Shown piece after piece: positions 21,042-30,808 of a stretch of DNA of 64,000 nucleotides (position 1 is the stretch's first letter; each line of letters opens with the position of its first letter). Both the position numbers and the translations under genes were made by a program. A model generated the notes under the pieces. It did no database searches, was not told where the DNA came from, and worked only from the letters and a program-made list of their open reading frames with translations. The DNA is from Gracilaria domingensis (Eukaryota; Rhodophyta; Florideophyceae; Gracilariales; Gracilariaceae). The stretch spans positions 186,001 through 250,000 of the forward strand of contig VCMS01000001.1 of the NCBI GenBank assembly GCA_022539475.1. The letters are read 5' to 3'.

Positions 21042-22841
21042 ATGAAACCGCCACACTCTGCATTCGTCTTCTCCCATCCCTTCCTTTCAGGCACGTCCAC
21101 CCGCACCCTCATCACCGCCCATCCTGCTACTTCTTTTCAATCCCCATGTACCCCGCGTGCTACTCTCAGCAATCCTCCTCCTCGCGTCTCGGGCGGTGGC
21201 AGAGCTCCCGCAGCTGAAAGCTTCAGCCGATACGATGGAAAATGCCGTACTGCCTTTACTCAGCTGGCTTCTGATCCTAACGTGCGTCTCGTGCCAATAT
21301 GGAGGAAGCTTTTCGCCGATCTGCTCACGCCTGTCGTAGTCTACAACTGTTTAGTTTCAGAGACAGAGCAAACCACTCCCTCATTTTTGCTTGAGAGTGT
21401 GCATACGGGTGAGCGCATCGGCCGATACAGTCTTATTGGCGCGCGTCCCGTGCGTGAGATAACTGCGTTTGAGAAGCAGATCACTGTTTACTCCCATGAA
21501 AACGGCGAGCCGGAGCAATCTACATTTACTGCCGATGACCCCTGGGAGCTTATGCGACAGATGACCGAGGAGATGAAGCCGGTTGACGTCAAGCATCTGC
21601 CTGGCGGCCACGGACTGTTCAGTGGTGGTTGGGTCGGGTTTGGCGGCTACGATACCATGAGATATGCTGAGCTCAAGTCCTTGCCATTCAGTGCCGCTCC
21701 TAAAGATGATAGGGGCTTACCGGATCTTCACTTTGGTCTGTACCGAGACGTTATAGTGTTTGATCATGTTGCAAAAGTGGTGTACGTTATTCATTGGGCT
21801 GATTTGAACGAGCTCCCTGACCGCTCAGAAGAGAACATCACAGAATTGTTCGACAAGGGAGTGAGTCACGTAGACCAACTAGCAGATCGTGTCTTTAGCG
21901 CCAATTCTCAATCCTCACTCCAACGCGGACGTGTTACGCTTAATACAGACGCTGCCGCAAAGCACACTTGCGCCAGTAATATGACAAAAGAGCAGTTCAT
22001 GGCTGCTCTTGAGAAGATCAAGTACTACATATCTATCGGTGATACATTTCAGACCGTTTTCTCTCAGAGATTTGAGCGTTGGAGCAAAGCAGATCCTTTT
22101 TCTGTATATAGGGCTTTGCGAATCATCAACCCTTCACCGTACATGATATACGTTCAGGCCCGTGGCTGTCATCTCGTTGCATCCTCTCCAGAAATTCTTA
22201 CGCATGTTGAAGGCGGAATTCTTACAAACCGCCCGCTTGCAGGAACGAGAAGACGTGGAACCACCAAAGAGGAGGACGAAGTTCTGATGAAGGAACTATT
22301 GGCGGATGAGAAAGATCGTTCAGAGCATATGATGTTGGTGGACCTCGGGAGAAATGACGTAGGCAGAGTTTCGGAATACGGCACAGTAGTCCCTGAGCGC
22401 CTGATGCAAGTGGAGAAGTATTCACATGTCATGCATATCAGCAGTACTGTGAAGGGAACGCTGCGAGAAGGTCTGACATCGTGGGACGCTCTTCGGTCAA
22501 CGTTACCAGCCGGTACAATAAGCGGTGCTCCCAAGATTCGTTCGATGCAGATTATAGACGAACTAGAACCTACCAAAAGAGGGCCGTATGGTGGCGGCAT
22601 CGGATACATTTCCTTTCATGATACGATGAATATTGCGCTGGCGTTGCGTACCATGGTTGTTCCCGACGAAACTCGCGTGAATGAAGATGGCAAGAAAGAG
22701 TGGCGGTACTATCTGCAAGCGGGAGCTGGAATCGTTTATGAATCAGACCCAGAGGCGGAGTACACGGAGACTATGAACAAAGCTATGGCGCTGAGTAGGG
22801 CAATTGACTTGGCCGAGAACGCATTACTTCCTGATCAATAG
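21042..22841 (+). CDS. trpE: anthranilate synthase alpha subunit (component I), plastid-targeted
   Basis: Catalyses chorismate + glutamine (or ammonia) to anthranilate, the first committed step of tryptophan synthesis. The protein is 599 residues from the ATG at 21042; the frame extends upstream to 20991 only through GTG. The first 60 residues are rich in Ser, Thr, Pro and Arg with early Phe, as in red algal plastid transit peptides. Component-I marks follow: LLESVHTGERIGRYSLIG (tryptophan feedback-site region), PSPYMIYV, ASSPEILTHVE, RPLAGTRRRG, LLADEKDRSEHMMLVDLGRNDVGRV, PAGTISGAPKIRSMQIIDELE, GPYGGGIGYI and LQAGAGIVYESDPEAEY. The catalytic set looks complete. Red algal plastid genomes are known to carry trpG, the amidotransferase partner, which fits a nuclear gene for a plastid-imported alpha subunit. 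No intron. Confidence 0.96.
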   Translation: MKPPHSAFVFSHPFLSGTSTRTLITAHPATSFQSPCTPRATLSNPPPRVSGGGRAPAAESFSRYDGKCRTAFTQLASDPNVRLVPIWRKLFADLLTPVVVYNCLVSETEQTTPSFLLESVHTGERIGRYSLIGARPVREITAFEKQITVYSHENGEPEQSTFTADDPWELMRQMTEEMKPVDVKHLPGGHGLFSGGWVGFGGYDTMRYAELKSLPFSAAPKDDRGLPDLHFGLYRDVIVFDHVAKVVYVIHWADLNELPDRSEENITELFDKGVSHVDQLADRVFSANSQSSLQRGRVTLNTDAAAKHTCASNMTKEQFMAALEKIKYYISIGDTFQTVFSQRFERWSKADPFSVYRALRIINPSPYMIYVQARGCHLVASSPEILTHVEGGILTNRPLAGTRRRGTTKEEDEVLMKELLADEKDRSEHMMLVDLGRNDVGRVSEYGTVVPERLMQVEKYSHVMHISSTVKGTLREGLTSWDALRSTLPAGTISGAPKIRSMQIIDELEPTKRGPYGGGIGYISFHDTMNIALALRTMVVPDETRVNEDGKKEWRYYLQAGAGIVYESDPEAEYTETMNKAMALSRAIDLAENALLPDQ

Positions 22842-23646
22842 AAAACCAGAAGGTGAAATAGTTACCTTCATGACGCGCTCGAAGCCGGTGGGCAGACAAA
22901 GGATTCATCAGTGAAACCGTGAAAAGGCTATTCACATCTGGATCGGAAACACAAGTACCCTTGGTATATGTACAGCATTCATGTCACCGCATCGAGGACG
23001 TGCTTTAACTGCATGAACGACATAGAAACATTCTGTCATCGACACTGCGTGAGCCGATCTACAACACCATTATGAAACATATTCTGTATCTAGCCAGTGA
23101 GCCGCTTAATTTCTGTAACGAGCGTCTTTCGGACTGCCGCTTGGCCTAGCTGCCGTGCAGCGCATGACGGGGACATAAACCATTTCGGTAAATCTAGTAG
23201 ATTTCCTTTGGTAGTTTATTGATCCATGAACATTCAGATTCTGAATTTCAGAACAAACAAGATCTGTCAACTTCGATACAGGATATCTATCCTATTATCG
23301 ACTCCGCCGCGGAGTGAGAAGAATCGTTTTTTTTTTTGGAAATTTCTTGAGAGCAAACCTGCCCCAATATTATGTTTGTACAGTAGTACAGTACAAACTT
23401 TGTACCGTAGCTCTGGACAGCTACAAGAGCTTGCGGATGCGGCACGATCTATGACGACGCACAAGATTCACAGCTCTGCGCAGAGACGTTCAAGGGGAGA
23501 TCTTCTGACGTGACATACGCGCTCGTCACTGTCAACAGTCTTTAGATTGCATTTCCTGACTTCATCCAACATGCTTCGGTTACGTCTGCACTTGTAATCC
23601 AGAGCCGCAGCCCCTCGTCAATCATCGCGTCTCAACTAAGCGGCTC
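22842..23646. other. spacer between trpE and the flavoprotein gene
   Basis: No gene seen. Both flanking genes point in the plus direction, so this holds the trpE 3' end and the promoter of the next gene. There is a T9-10 run near 23329. Confidence 0.5.
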
Positions 23647-26493
23647 ATGGCGCGTTCGCAACCATCGGACGACTCTGTAGCCATCATCGGTGCCGGTGCG
23701 GCTGGTCTGGGAGCAGCATGGCTCTTGGCACGCTCCGGGTTCCGAGTACATCTATACGAAGCTTCTTCTCATGCCGGTGGCCACGCTCACACAATTGATC
23801 TTCCAATCCCAAATGGCCCGACGTTTGCCACTATTCCGATCGATGTAGGTTTCATTGTATATAATACCTCAACTTATCCGGACCTCGTCAGCCTTTTCGA
23901 GATGCTTGATGTGGAAGAGGAGAATTCATCCATGTCTTTCGCTTCTAGTGTGCACTTGCCAAAGTCCAAGGTGCTTTTGGAATGGGGCTCCGACAGCCTT
24001 ACAACTCTTTTCGCGGATCGCGCCAACTTGTACAGAACCTCCATGTACACAATGTTGTACGATATGCGTCGGTTTAACAATGCAGTCTACGATTTTGTCA
24101 ACCGACTAGATACAAATCCTCACTTTCCAGATGCCGACATATCACTTGGCGAATTCTTGTCAAAAGGCTCGTATTCTACTACATTTATTCGTGGCTATCT
24201 TATTCCTATGGTATCCGCTGTCTGGTCGGCTTCTTTCAACCTTGCCATGAAATTCCCTGCGCGTGCTCTCTTTCGATTTTTCGTTAATCATGGCCTAGCA
24301 CAAGTTTTTGCCCGTCCACAATGGCGAACACCTGCGAAGAGGTCCCGAGATTACGTATCTCGCATTGTCAATCAAATCCGTGAAAACGGCGGTATAGTAT
24401 CCCTGGAAACGCCTGTCTCTTCCGTGAAGCGAAGACCAAGTAATGTCACAGTGCACGCGGAAAATTGTGACCCAAAAGACTTCGACCATGTCATCTTTGC
24501 GACACATGCACCAACAACTCTCGAGATATTGGGCGATGGTGCTACAGAAGATGAAAAAAGGGTACTTGGTGCCTTCCGGTATTCCGTAAACACTGGATAT
24601 GTCCATACTGACCCCCGTCTTATGCCAGTAAACAAATCTGTTTGGAGCGCTTGGAATTTTATCGGGAGACGACCAGCTGAGGATGAAACTAACACTTCTC
24701 GTACTGATTGTGAAGATGATGATCCTGTTTGTATCTCTTATTGGTTGAACAAGCTTCAGAACCTTCACAAGTCTCCTAATCCGGTACCTGACCTCTTTCT
24801 AACTCTCAACCCAATCTCGCAGATTGATCCAGACAAGAAACTACTTGAACTAACTTACGAGCATCCCCAGTTCACAGAAGAGGCAGTGCGAGTCCAACCG
24901 CGAATACAAACAGACCTGCAAGGTCGCAATCGCTCATGGTTTTGTGGAGCATACGCTCGGTACGGGTTTCACGAGGATTCACTTATGACCGGTCTGGATG
25001 TGGCTGAAAGACTATCTGGAAACAGAGCACTGAGGCCCTGGCGTGCGAAACAGAACCTTGCTATCAACGATCATTCTCGACCATACGAGGTACCGTACTC
25101 CCCAACCAAAAGTTCATCTTTCTTTATTCTCTTCGCTCTGTTGGTAATCAGCTCTGTTTTATCTCGCTTGCAGCAAGGGCTTGGAAAACTTGCCTTCAGA
25201 ATGGCCGATAACGTTCCTGTTGTTGTGATTGCGGTGGGTAATGGTCGCATGTATCGCTTTGGACCGCGACGCAAACGGAGTAAAAGTGTATCAAGCCTGA
25301 ACTTGCTCAGAAATGACGATCATGTTAGAAGCACCGCGGAGGGCCCAGGGGAATTAGACAGAGCAAGAATAACGGTTAAGAGCCCAAGAGTATTGGTTCG
25401 CATAGCAGACGCATTACGACATGGATACGATCTTGCTACAACAGCCGCCGCAGCGTTCACTGCCCGTGAGTTTGATTGTCCGACTCCAACTGATCTCAGC
25501 GTTGCGCTTCGAGCGCTTTTCATCGCCGATCGACTTGATCTTGAACCTTCCGGTGCACGGAAGGGACGTGCGAAGCTGGCCGAGAGTCTACTGCGCAGCT
25601 TTGTGGGCAGTATACAAAGACCTTCTACTCTTCCAACCAATACGAGGTTGCCTGAACTTACGACGTGCATTACAAGTGTTGTGTATCCATCGTGGTGGCT
25701 CGAAATCGGAGAACCAAACGATGCTTATAGTAGTCGCTTAATGCGTGTTCCATCAATGTCGACTGATGGCTGGTTTGACGAAAAGACGGCTATGAACATA
25801 CTCGAAATGGTGGGAGATCTTTCTGACATAACTGTCAGTAGTCTTCAGAAAAATGGGGAGGCTCGGGCAACAATAGTAGTCCAAACCTCTGAAAGAGTCG
25901 GTTTCGTTACGAGAAAGGCCGAGCTTTTGTCAGTGAGTGAGCAGATACAGGTTCTACTTGTGGAAGACTTTCTTAAGCAGAGTTTAGAACCGTTTGACTC
26001 GGGAGCCTTAGAGAACGATCCGAAGCAGTTCAATTTGATTCTTTCGCCCGCCTTGGTGAACGCCTACAAATGCTGCGGGTTCGATTCTTTAGGTGATGCA
26101 CTAATGTTTCTTCGTGAAACGGCAACTATGGATGCCACATTCGAGCTTGGTTGTACCGTTTTTGGTACTAGACCGCCAAAAGCGCATTCTAAACCAGCGA
26201 AGGGAACAGACTCTCTGTTTTCTGGGGATAAAGGGTTTGTGCTTTGGAAGGCGGGGGATCTTATAGAATGCGTTGAGAAGCATTCATTTGATTTGGAACG
26301 AATGTCGTTCTTGAATCATGATGAAGCTTCAGCAGACGTTTTCGAAGTCATAGAGCGTGTTCATGGAAGTCTCGCCACGGATAAGTTGAAGCCAGACGAG
26401 ACTCGAACCGCACTCGCGCAAATGTGTTTGTGGCAAGCAGCGCTGAAAGTGAAGTACGTTCGTAGAATGACATTATCATTTAGAATGGGCTAA
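23647..26493 (+). CDS. FAD-dependent oxidase fused to a decayed cyclopropane-fatty-acid-synthase-like domain
   Basis: A 948-residue protein. The N-terminal 460 residues form a COG2907-type amine-oxidase-like flavoprotein: dinucleotide fold VAIIGAGAAGLGAAWLLARSG (residues 11-31), acidic end of strand 2 in VHLYEA, GGHAHT, IDVGFIVYN, and a C-terminal FAD contact region with SLMTGLDVAERLSG. A hydrophobic segment at about 488-505 may be a membrane anchor. The rest lines up by eye with cyclopropane-fatty-acid synthases: MYRFGP, ARITVKSPRVLVRI, STDGWFDEKTAMNIL, and a terminal WQAALKVKYVRR like the family's C-terminal helix. Plants are known to fuse these two modules. Here the glycine-rich SAM motif is not recognisable, so methyl transfer is doubtful. 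The flavoprotein call is firm; the homology and decay of the second half are inference. Confidence 0.8.
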   Translation: MARSQPSDDSVAIIGAGAAGLGAAWLLARSGFRVHLYEASSHAGGHAHTIDLPIPNGPTFATIPIDVGFIVYNTSTYPDLVSLFEMLDVEEENSSMSFASSVHLPKSKVLLEWGSDSLTTLFADRANLYRTSMYTMLYDMRRFNNAVYDFVNRLDTNPHFPDADISLGEFLSKGSYSTTFIRGYLIPMVSAVWSASFNLAMKFPARALFRFFVNHGLAQVFARPQWRTPAKRSRDYVSRIVNQIRENGGIVSLETPVSSVKRRPSNVTVHAENCDPKDFDHVIFATHAPTTLEILGDGATEDEKRVLGAFRYSVNTGYVHTDPRLMPVNKSVWSAWNFIGRRPAEDETNTSRTDCEDDDPVCISYWLNKLQNLHKSPNPVPDLFLTLNPISQIDPDKKLLELTYEHPQFTEEAVRVQPRIQTDLQGRNRSWFCGAYARYGFHEDSLMTGLDVAERLSGNRALRPWRAKQNLAINDHSRPYEVPYSPTKSSSFFILFALLVISSVLSRLQQGLGKLAFRMADNVPVVVIAVGNGRMYRFGPRRKRSKSVSSLNLLRNDDHVRSTAEGPGELDRARITVKSPRVLVRIADALRHGYDLATTAAAAFTAREFDCPTPTDLSVALRALFIADRLDLEPSGARKGRAKLAESLLRSFVGSIQRPSTLPTNTRLPELTTCITSVVYPSWWLEIGEPNDAYSSRLMRVPSMSTDGWFDEKTAMNILEMVGDLSDITVSSLQKNGEARATIVVQTSERVGFVTRKAELLSVSEQIQVLLVEDFLKQSLEPFDSGALENDPKQFNLILSPALVNAYKCCGFDSLGDALMFLRETATMDATFELGCTVFGTRPPKAHSKPAKGTDSLFSGDKGFVLWKAGDLIECVEKHSFDLERMSFLNHDEASADVFEVIERVHGSLATDKLKPDETRTALAQMCLWQAALKVKYVRRMTLSFRMG

Positions 26494-26582
26494 AAGATAT
26501 TACGCTGATGCTCATAGCATATTTGTTATACAACGAGCTTATGGGGCTAATACAGAGAAGATCTTCCGTGAAAGCCCCAATT

Positions 26583-29183
26583 TCATCGTCGAGGTGCTCC
26601 CCCTGCCATGTGTGATGACCCCTCTTGATCGATCATCGCTTGTGAGAAATGGCATTGGCCTGCTCCTGAGTCAACTGCCATTTGAGCCACGGCTTCTATA
26701 TTGAACTTCAACTGCTGCTGTCTAGCGCAAATTCTTGTTGTCATACCCTCAGACTTTCCTGGCTCTCCGAATTCCTTCTCAAAATCAAGTCGGTGAACCC
26801 ATGGGGTTTTCATGTCTTGTTCGACACCTTTATCCCACTTGTTGAAAACCTCCTTCATAATAGCGGCATTCTTTTCTTTCTTACGCATGCATGCCTTGAA
26901 AACACTCGTTTCCGGTGCGGACATTGCTGTTTTGTATTCCATTCCGAAGACCTTGGCAAATCCGTCGAACGGTCCGGCTTTGTATGAGAACGGAAACACT
27001 TCAATAACCGTGGCACCGGGTCTCATGAAGACAAGATTAGTGTTACCGGCTCCGTGGCTTGCTATTAGAACGTTCGTCTTTTGCATTATCCGTACTTGGT
27101 CTTCAAAGCATGTGTCTATGAAGTCTACTACTCTGAAGTCTAGATCCAACCCTTGCTCAATGAAGCGACCCTTGATGACCTTTTGCAGCTTATCCAGTTC
27201 AAGGAGAGCTCGATGACCTTTTCTCGTAAGCACCGTTATCGAAACTATGCAAGGCCGCTTCAACATTCCCTCGTTAGTCCACGTAGGTTCACGAGTAATT
27301 CCATTGTAGGTGAACACGTGATTTTTGCCGTCAGCACCAAACAGCCCGTAGGGTTCGTATGGATTGACGTTCGTGAGCATTACTGATCTCAGTAGAGTGA
27401 AGCGACTAAGTCCGTTCGGTTCAGAACTACGATCTGACATAAGGTCTGGAACCAGTTCAAAACCAATGTTAGGGTGAGAAAAGAATCTTGCTACACTTGG
27501 GACCCAATGAGTCGGAGGTTTGGAGACTGTTTCCATGTCGAGAAACAAAAATGGGTTCACATCATAAACCAAGTCTCGGGATAAACGGGTACTCCCTGCC
27601 TCTTCTGCAGAAATACACTTGTAAGCTACCACTTCTCGACCGGAACCGAGGAGAACCTCTGTTGCCACAAGAGGCGGAATAATGTCTGACAAGAAGTGAG
27701 GCATGTGGTGCCGGGGAGTGTGAGGACTGAAAAGATCCCGATTAGCAAAAGTTCCGTCGACACGAATGTTTCCCGAAGGCTGGCCCTTCAGTAACTGGTC
27801 CTTCGTTTGACTGTTGAAAACGTACACTGCATTCTTCAGCCCACAATGCTGAGCAAGGGTTTCTTTGTAGTTCTCCATCCATTTTGGAAGGAACAGAGTA
27901 CCATTTAGAAATCTGGCAACGTTGAAGACACGGCACAAAGATCTACCTCGGGGTAACTCCCAAAGAACAATTCCCTCTACGGGATGAGCTGGGTCTGGTG
28001 CGAAGTTAGCTTCCCTCCGTCGTTGGTCGATAGCCTCGATAGGGAACGAAATAGATTGTCTCTCTGCGTGAATCGAAGGACTTGGTACTGAATTGATTCT
28101 CTGTGCATTTCCTTGATTATTATCTACCGGGACCACGGAAATGCCATCACCGTTTTGTGGAGAGTTGGTATGACCCGTCGTTGACGACAACAGATTATAT
28201 GACGTGGGATTCCCAGAGACGGTTTTCGAAAATATGGATCCTGTCCATGCCGCTTTAGGGATGTGATGGGAGCGCGCTGAGGCGTGGGTTGGTATGAAGT
28301 CGCTCTGAACAGGCCTTAAAGAGATCGCTGCCGTTTGAAGGTCATTGTGCAATAGAGCTTGTCCAGTTTGAACTGGGTTTTGGTTGAAAGCACTTGGCGT
28401 CTTGTGGTCAGAAGTTAAAACCGTAGACGCTGCATTATCTTTCGCAGTGGGTAGAATACTAGATTCTGAAAGCTTATACAATGTATTCACCAGAGCAGCA
28501 GTGGTCCCGTATTCACCTCCTTGATTGAGAAACTTGACTAGACGAACAATAATACCTATCTGAAACTTCATATTATCCCAGAAGCCCCCATTGTAATGTG
28601 TAATGAACTGCTTTTCATTTGTCGCTTCAGCCCCTGTTGCTGCAAGTTGCCTAGCACGCCTCTCTGTTGGATTTAGCAGTGAATGAGAGAAAGAGTTAGA
28701 ATCTTGGTCTCTTGCAGGCATCACGTTTCTCTTTTCCAACTCCGATTCAATCATATTCAGCTCCCCGGAAAGACGCTCCATCATGCATCCCAGCAGTCCT
28801 ACAGCGATACAAAGAGCCATGGTAAGCCCAAGGAGCCTTTGTGAGAGCGATTTCTTGTTAGTTTCTCTGAGCCAACCGTTATTCCGGGGTTTCACAATGA
28901 TTGTTTCTCGGGAAACGCGTCGACAGGGGAATTCCACTTCCGGGATTTGATGAACGACTTCGTCGAGATGTGAGTCCGGACCTGGTTTGTGCGTTGATGT
29001 TGTTGCTGATCGCGTGCGTACTGGCTCTTTTGGACCTGCCTTTCTAGAGTGCTCGCTTTCCCAAATTGGAATTGAAGCCCAGTCTTCAGTTTGTACTGTT
29101 GGCGATGACAACTCGGGAATATTCCATCGTCGTCCCAACGTTGCTGATTTCCCATCGGTTCCAACAACGGTACTAAAACGCAT
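26583..29183 (-). CDS. GT61-like (DUF563) type II membrane glycosyltransferase
   Basis: An 866-residue protein. A cytosolic basic N-terminus of about 115 residues precedes one membrane segment (LLGLTMALCIAVGLLGCMM, about 117-135), then a Ser/Thr/Asn-rich stem to about 400, then a lumenal catalytic domain. Marks of the GT61/DUF563 group: MPHFLSDIIPPL, the central region with ITVLTRKGHRALL, and a SHGAGNTNLVFMRPGATVIEVFPF block near 700-725. Such enzymes add xylose, arabinose or N-acetylglucosamine in the Golgi. The acceptor is unknown here; cell-wall galactan or N-glycan modification is plausible for a red alga but is inference. The start is the ATG at 29181-29183; the frame runs upstream to 29195 through TTG only. 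No intron. Convergent with the flavoprotein gene, 89 bp apart. Confidence 0.82.
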   Translation of the reverse strand: MRFSTVVGTDGKSATLGRRWNIPELSSPTVQTEDWASIPIWESEHSRKAGPKEPVRTRSATTSTHKPGPDSHLDEVVHQIPEVEFPCRRVSRETIIVKPRNNGWLRETNKKSLSQRLLGLTMALCIAVGLLGCMMERLSGELNMIESELEKRNVMPARDQDSNSFSHSLLNPTERRARQLAATGAEATNEKQFITHYNGGFWDNMKFQIGIIVRLVKFLNQGGEYGTTAALVNTLYKLSESSILPTAKDNAASTVLTSDHKTPSAFNQNPVQTGQALLHNDLQTAAISLRPVQSDFIPTHASARSHHIPKAAWTGSIFSKTVSGNPTSYNLLSSTTGHTNSPQNGDGISVVPVDNNQGNAQRINSVPSPSIHAERQSISFPIEAIDQRRREANFAPDPAHPVEGIVLWELPRGRSLCRVFNVARFLNGTLFLPKWMENYKETLAQHCGLKNAVYVFNSQTKDQLLKGQPSGNIRVDGTFANRDLFSPHTPRHHMPHFLSDIIPPLVATEVLLGSGREVVAYKCISAEEAGSTRLSRDLVYDVNPFLFLDMETVSKPPTHWVPSVARFFSHPNIGFELVPDLMSDRSSEPNGLSRFTLLRSVMLTNVNPYEPYGLFGADGKNHVFTYNGITREPTWTNEGMLKRPCIVSITVLTRKGHRALLELDKLQKVIKGRFIEQGLDLDFRVVDFIDTCFEDQVRIMQKTNVLIASHGAGNTNLVFMRPGATVIEVFPFSYKAGPFDGFAKVFGMEYKTAMSAPETSVFKACMRKKEKNAAIMKEVFNKWDKGVEQDMKTPWVHRLDFEKEFGEPGKSEGMTTRICARQQQLKFNIEAVAQMAVDSGAGQCHFSQAMIDQEGSSHMAGGAPRR

Positions 29184-30808
29184 GGCTAGTAACAAGTCCT
29201 TCTCAGGAGGCCGAAAGGGAGATGAAGCAAGTTTTCATAGGCTGGTGTGTGCATAGGTTGAGTAGAACCAGCAACTTCAAGAATCTTCTCTCATAACTTT
29301 TGGTATGGCGGGAGCATTCAGCATGCCAAAAGTTTAAGAGATTTTAGTGTTACCCCGTCTCTCTAATCGAATCTGTACGACGGTACATCGTCTGATAAGA
29401 CGTGTGGATCAACTGACGACCCCACCAATGTATTGCTAAAGTTCTAATTAGAAGGAAGGCACGGCGATTAATTTAGCCACTGTCGTGCCCTTCTTTCTTT
29501 CTCTCTCTAATCTGAAACGCGTACGCTAATTCCTCGTGCGCATGGGTTTGAAAAAAGACCCAACAGTCTAGAACAAATTCATACCGCAGCCACCAGCTAC
29601 TAAACGATAGTTGTCATACACTCATTGGGATATGACAAGTACTTGGTGTCTTAGGTGATTTCGATCTAGGTGCGTTTCATCACCGATGCTTATCCCCTTC
29701 TTCTTACTCTTAACCTCTTCGTTCACCTCTCGACCGTTAGTTGAGGGGCACTTGAGGGGAACGCCGCGAGAAGGCTACTCATGTACAAGCTTGGCCGTTC
29801 AAAACTTGCCCTTCGATGTGTAGCAAAGAAAAAGGAAACTGCTGTAATCTTTACGATGCAAACGTTTCCTGGCGGAGCAACGCTCCGCTTTGACTTGAAG
29901 GAATCTTCGAGTCCAAGAAGAATCTTCGAGTTTTTGATTACAAATAGTGGCCTTATCGTGGTTTAAGTTGGAACTTATCCGCATTTCAAAGTCTTTCGTA
30001 CTGAATATAGGGTCTGAAGCAGAAGGCACATAATTTCAATATATTGCATACGGCCGATATCTTCGTCACAGAGTGTTTAAAACTACTTCATTGCTTTGCT
30101 TGGAGGAAAGATTTGATCCGAGTGACAACCTCATAGTTAGGTAACTCCCTGAGCTACATAATCCTGTATTCAAGGGTTTAATGTTCTCAAGACCATTCTA
30201 TTATGACGTGATATCCGTATTTTGTCCCGGGACATAAGGTTACAAATGTGCGAGCAAGTGCGTGGTGAACAGGCTGGTCGTGAATACCTGTTTCAAAGCG
30301 TGTTTGGTTACGGGTGGACTCTCCCTCGAAATTTGTCAAGCAAGCCCTGGAAGAGAAATGTTGTTTGACTGTAAACATCCCTTTTCAGGGTGCTGAAAGA
30401 CAGTCCAGAGCAGCGACAGTGCGGATCTGTGAATTAAATCGATGACCAACGCTCTGACACTCACGAGGCCTTACTTAGATCACTTGCAGATGTAGCCTAC
30501 GTGTAGCTGTCTCATCGGATACAAAGCCGTTACTAGAGCATCACTCAGTTTTGGGACACTTACGAATGCACTCATTATATTCAGCTCTTCCCAACTCATC
30601 CCGCGATTGACACAACCAGAGTTGTTTGCTAGAACCAAGAACGCAACAAACAGCAAGCTTCACATTTTTCCATCTTCATGAAAAGAGAGGGCCCGTGCAA
30701 TAGCCATCATATGAAACGCGTATATGTTCACTGGAAATCAATGATTTCGGATCGAAGTACACAGGAACATTCATCATCCTCGCGAACCAATTGCTGACGG
30801 ATATAATG
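29184..30808. other. spacer between the glycosyltransferase and the bZIP array
   Basis: No gene supported. It contains an imperfect hairpin at 29295-29334 just upstream of the glycosyltransferase, and a short direct repeat GAATCTTCGAGT (twice, about 29901-29931). Confidence 0.5.
29295..29334. repeat. imperfect inverted repeat upstream of the glycosyltransferase gene
   Basis: AACTTTTGGTATG (29295-29307) pairs with CATGCCAAAAGTT (29322-29334) with one G-T mismatch. It lies about 110 bp upstream of the glycosyltransferase ATG, in its promoter or leader. Confidence 0.55.
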
